This document shows, piece after piece, positions 12,315 to 13,674 of a DNA stretch of 13,674 nt (its first letter is position 1; every line of letters starts with the position of its first letter). Location of the stretch: the NCBI GenBank assembly GCA_016208345.1, contig JACQYG010000002.1, positions 1 through 13,674 on the forward strand. The letters run 5' to 3'. A program made the translations under genes and the position numbers. The stretch is from Chloroflexota bacterium. GTDB lineage: Bacteria; Chloroflexota; DTOL01; JACQYG01. The notes beneath the pieces are model-generated. The model did not search any database and was not told the DNA's origin. It worked only from the letters and a program-made list of their open reading frames with translations.

Positions 12315-13361
12315 TCAGGGCAAGATCCGCTGGCCGCTGAATAAGCGCAGGAGGTCGAAGTAGGAGACCGCCACCAGGAATGTGAAAAGCGCCGCCAGCC
12401 CGAGGAGGTGTACCAAGCCCTCTTTTTCTGGGGCGATGCGTTTGCCCCGGCGAAGCGCTTCCAGGATCACGAAGACCAGGCGCCCGCCATCCAAGGCGGG
12501 GATGGGGAGCAGGTTGAAAATGCCCAGGTTTACGCTGAGAAAAGCAGCAAACTCCAGGGTGGGCAAAAGCCCCAGCCGCGCTATTTCCCCGGTGGCCTGG
12601 GCGATCCCTACCGGTCCGATAGGCTGCACGCTCTGGGCCGGGATCAGGCCCTGCAAGACCGCCACCGGGATGTAGAGCGTCAGTGCCATGACCTTAAAGG
12701 TTTCTCCTGCGGCGAGAAACAGCACCCTCCAAATGGGGTAATACTCCTTGACCGGCTTATTGCCAACGACGCCGATGACCCACCTGTTTTCCGCCTCAAA
12801 GTACTGCGGCTGGACCTGGTAGTCCTGGACCTGTCCGTTTCGGCTAACGGTCACCTTGACGGCCTGCCCATTCTTGGCACCGATCAGCGGCCGGATGTCG
12901 GCGAAGTATCTCACGCTGTGGTCATCGATGGCCAGGATGCGGTCTCCCACCTGGAGCCCGGCTTTGGCCGCTGGCGAATCCGCGGTTATGCTGCTGATCT
13001 CCGGGCTGACCCCAACGACCACACCCTGCGAGAAGGCCAGGGCGAAAAGCAAGATCGCTAATAAAAGATTCATGGCCGGGCCAGCCACCAACACCGCAGC
13101 CCGTTGCCGGGGGCTTCGGCTGGCCAGGCTGCCGGGCACGCTTGGGTCTTCCTCCCCGGCCATCCGGACATACCCACCAAAAGGTATCAGGTTCAGGGCA
13201 TAATCGATCCCACCTCGTTTTATGGCCAGGAGCCGAGGCGGGTAACCGAAGGCGAACTCCTCGATCTTCACCCCTGCCCGTCTGGCGGCCAGGAAATGGC
13301 CTAACTCGTGGACGAAAACCAGCACGCTGAATACCACTACGAAAACTATGATGGTGGTCAT
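12315..13361 (-). CDS. rseP: Site-2 family intramembrane zinc metalloprotease (RIP protease)
   Basis: A 348-residue inner-membrane protease of the RseP/S2P family, which cleaves membrane-embedded substrates such as anti-sigma factors. The first membrane segment carries the zinc motif HELGH at 18-22. A second is at about 86-112, followed by one PDZ domain at about 113-190 (ITADSPAAKAGLQVGDRILA at 125-144). A further membrane segment contains NLLPIPALDGGR (283-294) with the third metal ligand Asp291. The protein ends with a hydrophobic segment at about 316-340. Length fits one-PDZ members (about 340-370). The ATG at 13361 has GGAG five bases upstream. It lies downstream of ispD and upstream of ispG; its substrate cannot be inferred here. 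Confidence 0.96.
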   Translation of the reverse strand: MTTIIVFVVVFSVLVFVHELGHFLAARRAGVKIEEFAFGYPPRLLAIKRGGIDYALNLIPFGGYVRMAGEEDPSVPGSLASRSPRQRAAVLVAGPAMNLLLAILLFALAFSQGVVVGVSPEISSITADSPAAKAGLQVGDRILAIDDHSVRYFADIRPLIGAKNGQAVKVTVSRNGQVQDYQVQPQYFEAENRWVIGVVGNKPVKEYYPIWRVLFLAAGETFKVMALTLYIPVAVLQGLIPAQSVQPIGPVGIAQATGEIARLGLLPTLEFAAFLSVNLGIFNLLPIPALDGGRLVFVILEALRRGKRIAPEKEGLVHLLGLAALFTFLVAVSYFDLLRLFSGQRILP

Positions 13362-13428
13362 TGTGTCTCCATCAGCCAGTATCTAAGACCGGGACAACTG
13401 TGTTCTCCGGGTCGCCTCCGAAACCGAT

Positions 13429-13450
13429 GCCGGGTGAGGGCGCCCCCGGC
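13429..13450 (-). promoter_or_regulatory. GC-rich hairpin at the ispD stop codon
   Basis: On the minus strand GCCGGG (overlapping the end of the ispD TAG) pairs with CCCGGC around a 10-nt loop. It lacks a T-run downstream. The remaining 67 bp before rseP hold no clear promoter. Confidence 0.3.
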
Positions 13451-13674
13451 TAGCCAGGCCGTTTGCGGCGGTGGCATATCAGCTCGGCCAATGCGAAATC
13501 CTCAGGGGTGGTGACCTTGATATTCTCGTAGGAGCCCATGTACAGCTTTACCTTGACCCCCAGTCGCTCCAGAAGCGTGGCGTCGTCGGTGGCCTCACCC
13601 AGGGGGCTGGTGTATCCCTGGTAGATCAGATCGTACCGGAATACCTGTGGCGTCTGTACGGCCCAGAGAAGAGA
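13450..13674 (-). CDS. ispD: 2-C-methyl-D-erythritol 4-phosphate cytidylyltransferase, C-terminal part
   Basis: The last 74 codons of a gene that enters from the right edge. The frame reads SLLWAVQTPQVFRYDLI, then GEATDDATLLERLGVKVKLY and GSYENIKVTTPEDFALAELI, ending at TAG 13450. These are the IspD signatures: the xAxQTPQxF segment, the (T)DDA segment, and ENxKVTTPEDxxxAE near the C-terminus. IspD transfers CMP from CTP to MEP in the same pathway as ispG downstream. The first part, with the nucleotide-binding loop, is outside the window. The end appears normal for the family. Confidence 0.93.
   Translation of the reverse strand, partial: SLLWAVQTPQVFRYDLIYQGYTSPLGEATDDATLLERLGVKVKLYMGSYENIKVTTPEDFALAELICHRRKRPG

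Noticed and set aside
11595..12344. A 249-codon plus-strand frame opposite ispG (and similar ones opposite rseP and proS).
   Set aside because: These are shadows of conserved minus-strand genes in GC-rich DNA; they show no family signature.

Overview
This window is a dense bacterial housekeeping region with a moderately high GC content (roughly 60% by eye). Almost everything is on the minus strand. The one exception is the 3' end of an elongation factor G gene at the left edge, on the plus strand, which converges on tyrS. Read in transcription order on the minus strand (right to left), the genes are ispD (3' end only), rseP, ispG, proS, nusA (broken), rnpM, infB, rbfA, a DHH-family phosphoesterase of the NrnA type, truB (internally deleted), ribF and tyrS. 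The gene order and protein character fit a Chloroflexota-like bacterium. That assignment is an inference from general knowledge and is not proven by the sequence.

Right part (about 9.4-13.7 kb): ispD and ispG belong to the MEP isoprenoid pathway, rseP is a membrane site-2 protease, and proS charges tRNA-Pro. The frequently seen partner dxr is not present between ispD and rseP. Middle part (about 3.7-9.4 kb): a promoter with a hairpin at the likely transcript 5' end leads into nusA-rnpM-infB-rbfA-nrnA, the usual transcription/translation-initiation cluster. rimP, often the first gene of that cluster, is missing. Left part (about 0.5-3.7 kb): truB and ribF continue the cluster, then tyrS has its own strong promoter and a 216-nt leader.

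The most interesting element is the tyrS leader. It contains a near-consensus sigma-70 promoter, a 24-codon leader peptide with two Tyr codons (residues 8-13 are GFKYVY), and four complementary segments. These can fold into a pause hairpin (1:2), an antiterminator (2:3) or a terminator with U-runs (3:4). This is the layout of a ribosome-mediated attenuator sensing tyrosyl-tRNA, upstream of the gene for tyrosyl-tRNA synthetase. No T-box motif is seen.

Three genes carry lesions. The EF-G gene has one in-frame TAG with the family sequence continuing intact after it. nusA has lost about 45-50 codons and its frame inside the S1 domain. truB has lost about 65-70 codons in frame, including its conserved PPxYSAxK-type motif. 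Since nusA is normally indispensable, assembly or consensus error should be excluded before calling these real mutations. A perfect 17-bp palindrome sits just upstream of the rnpM ribosome-binding site.
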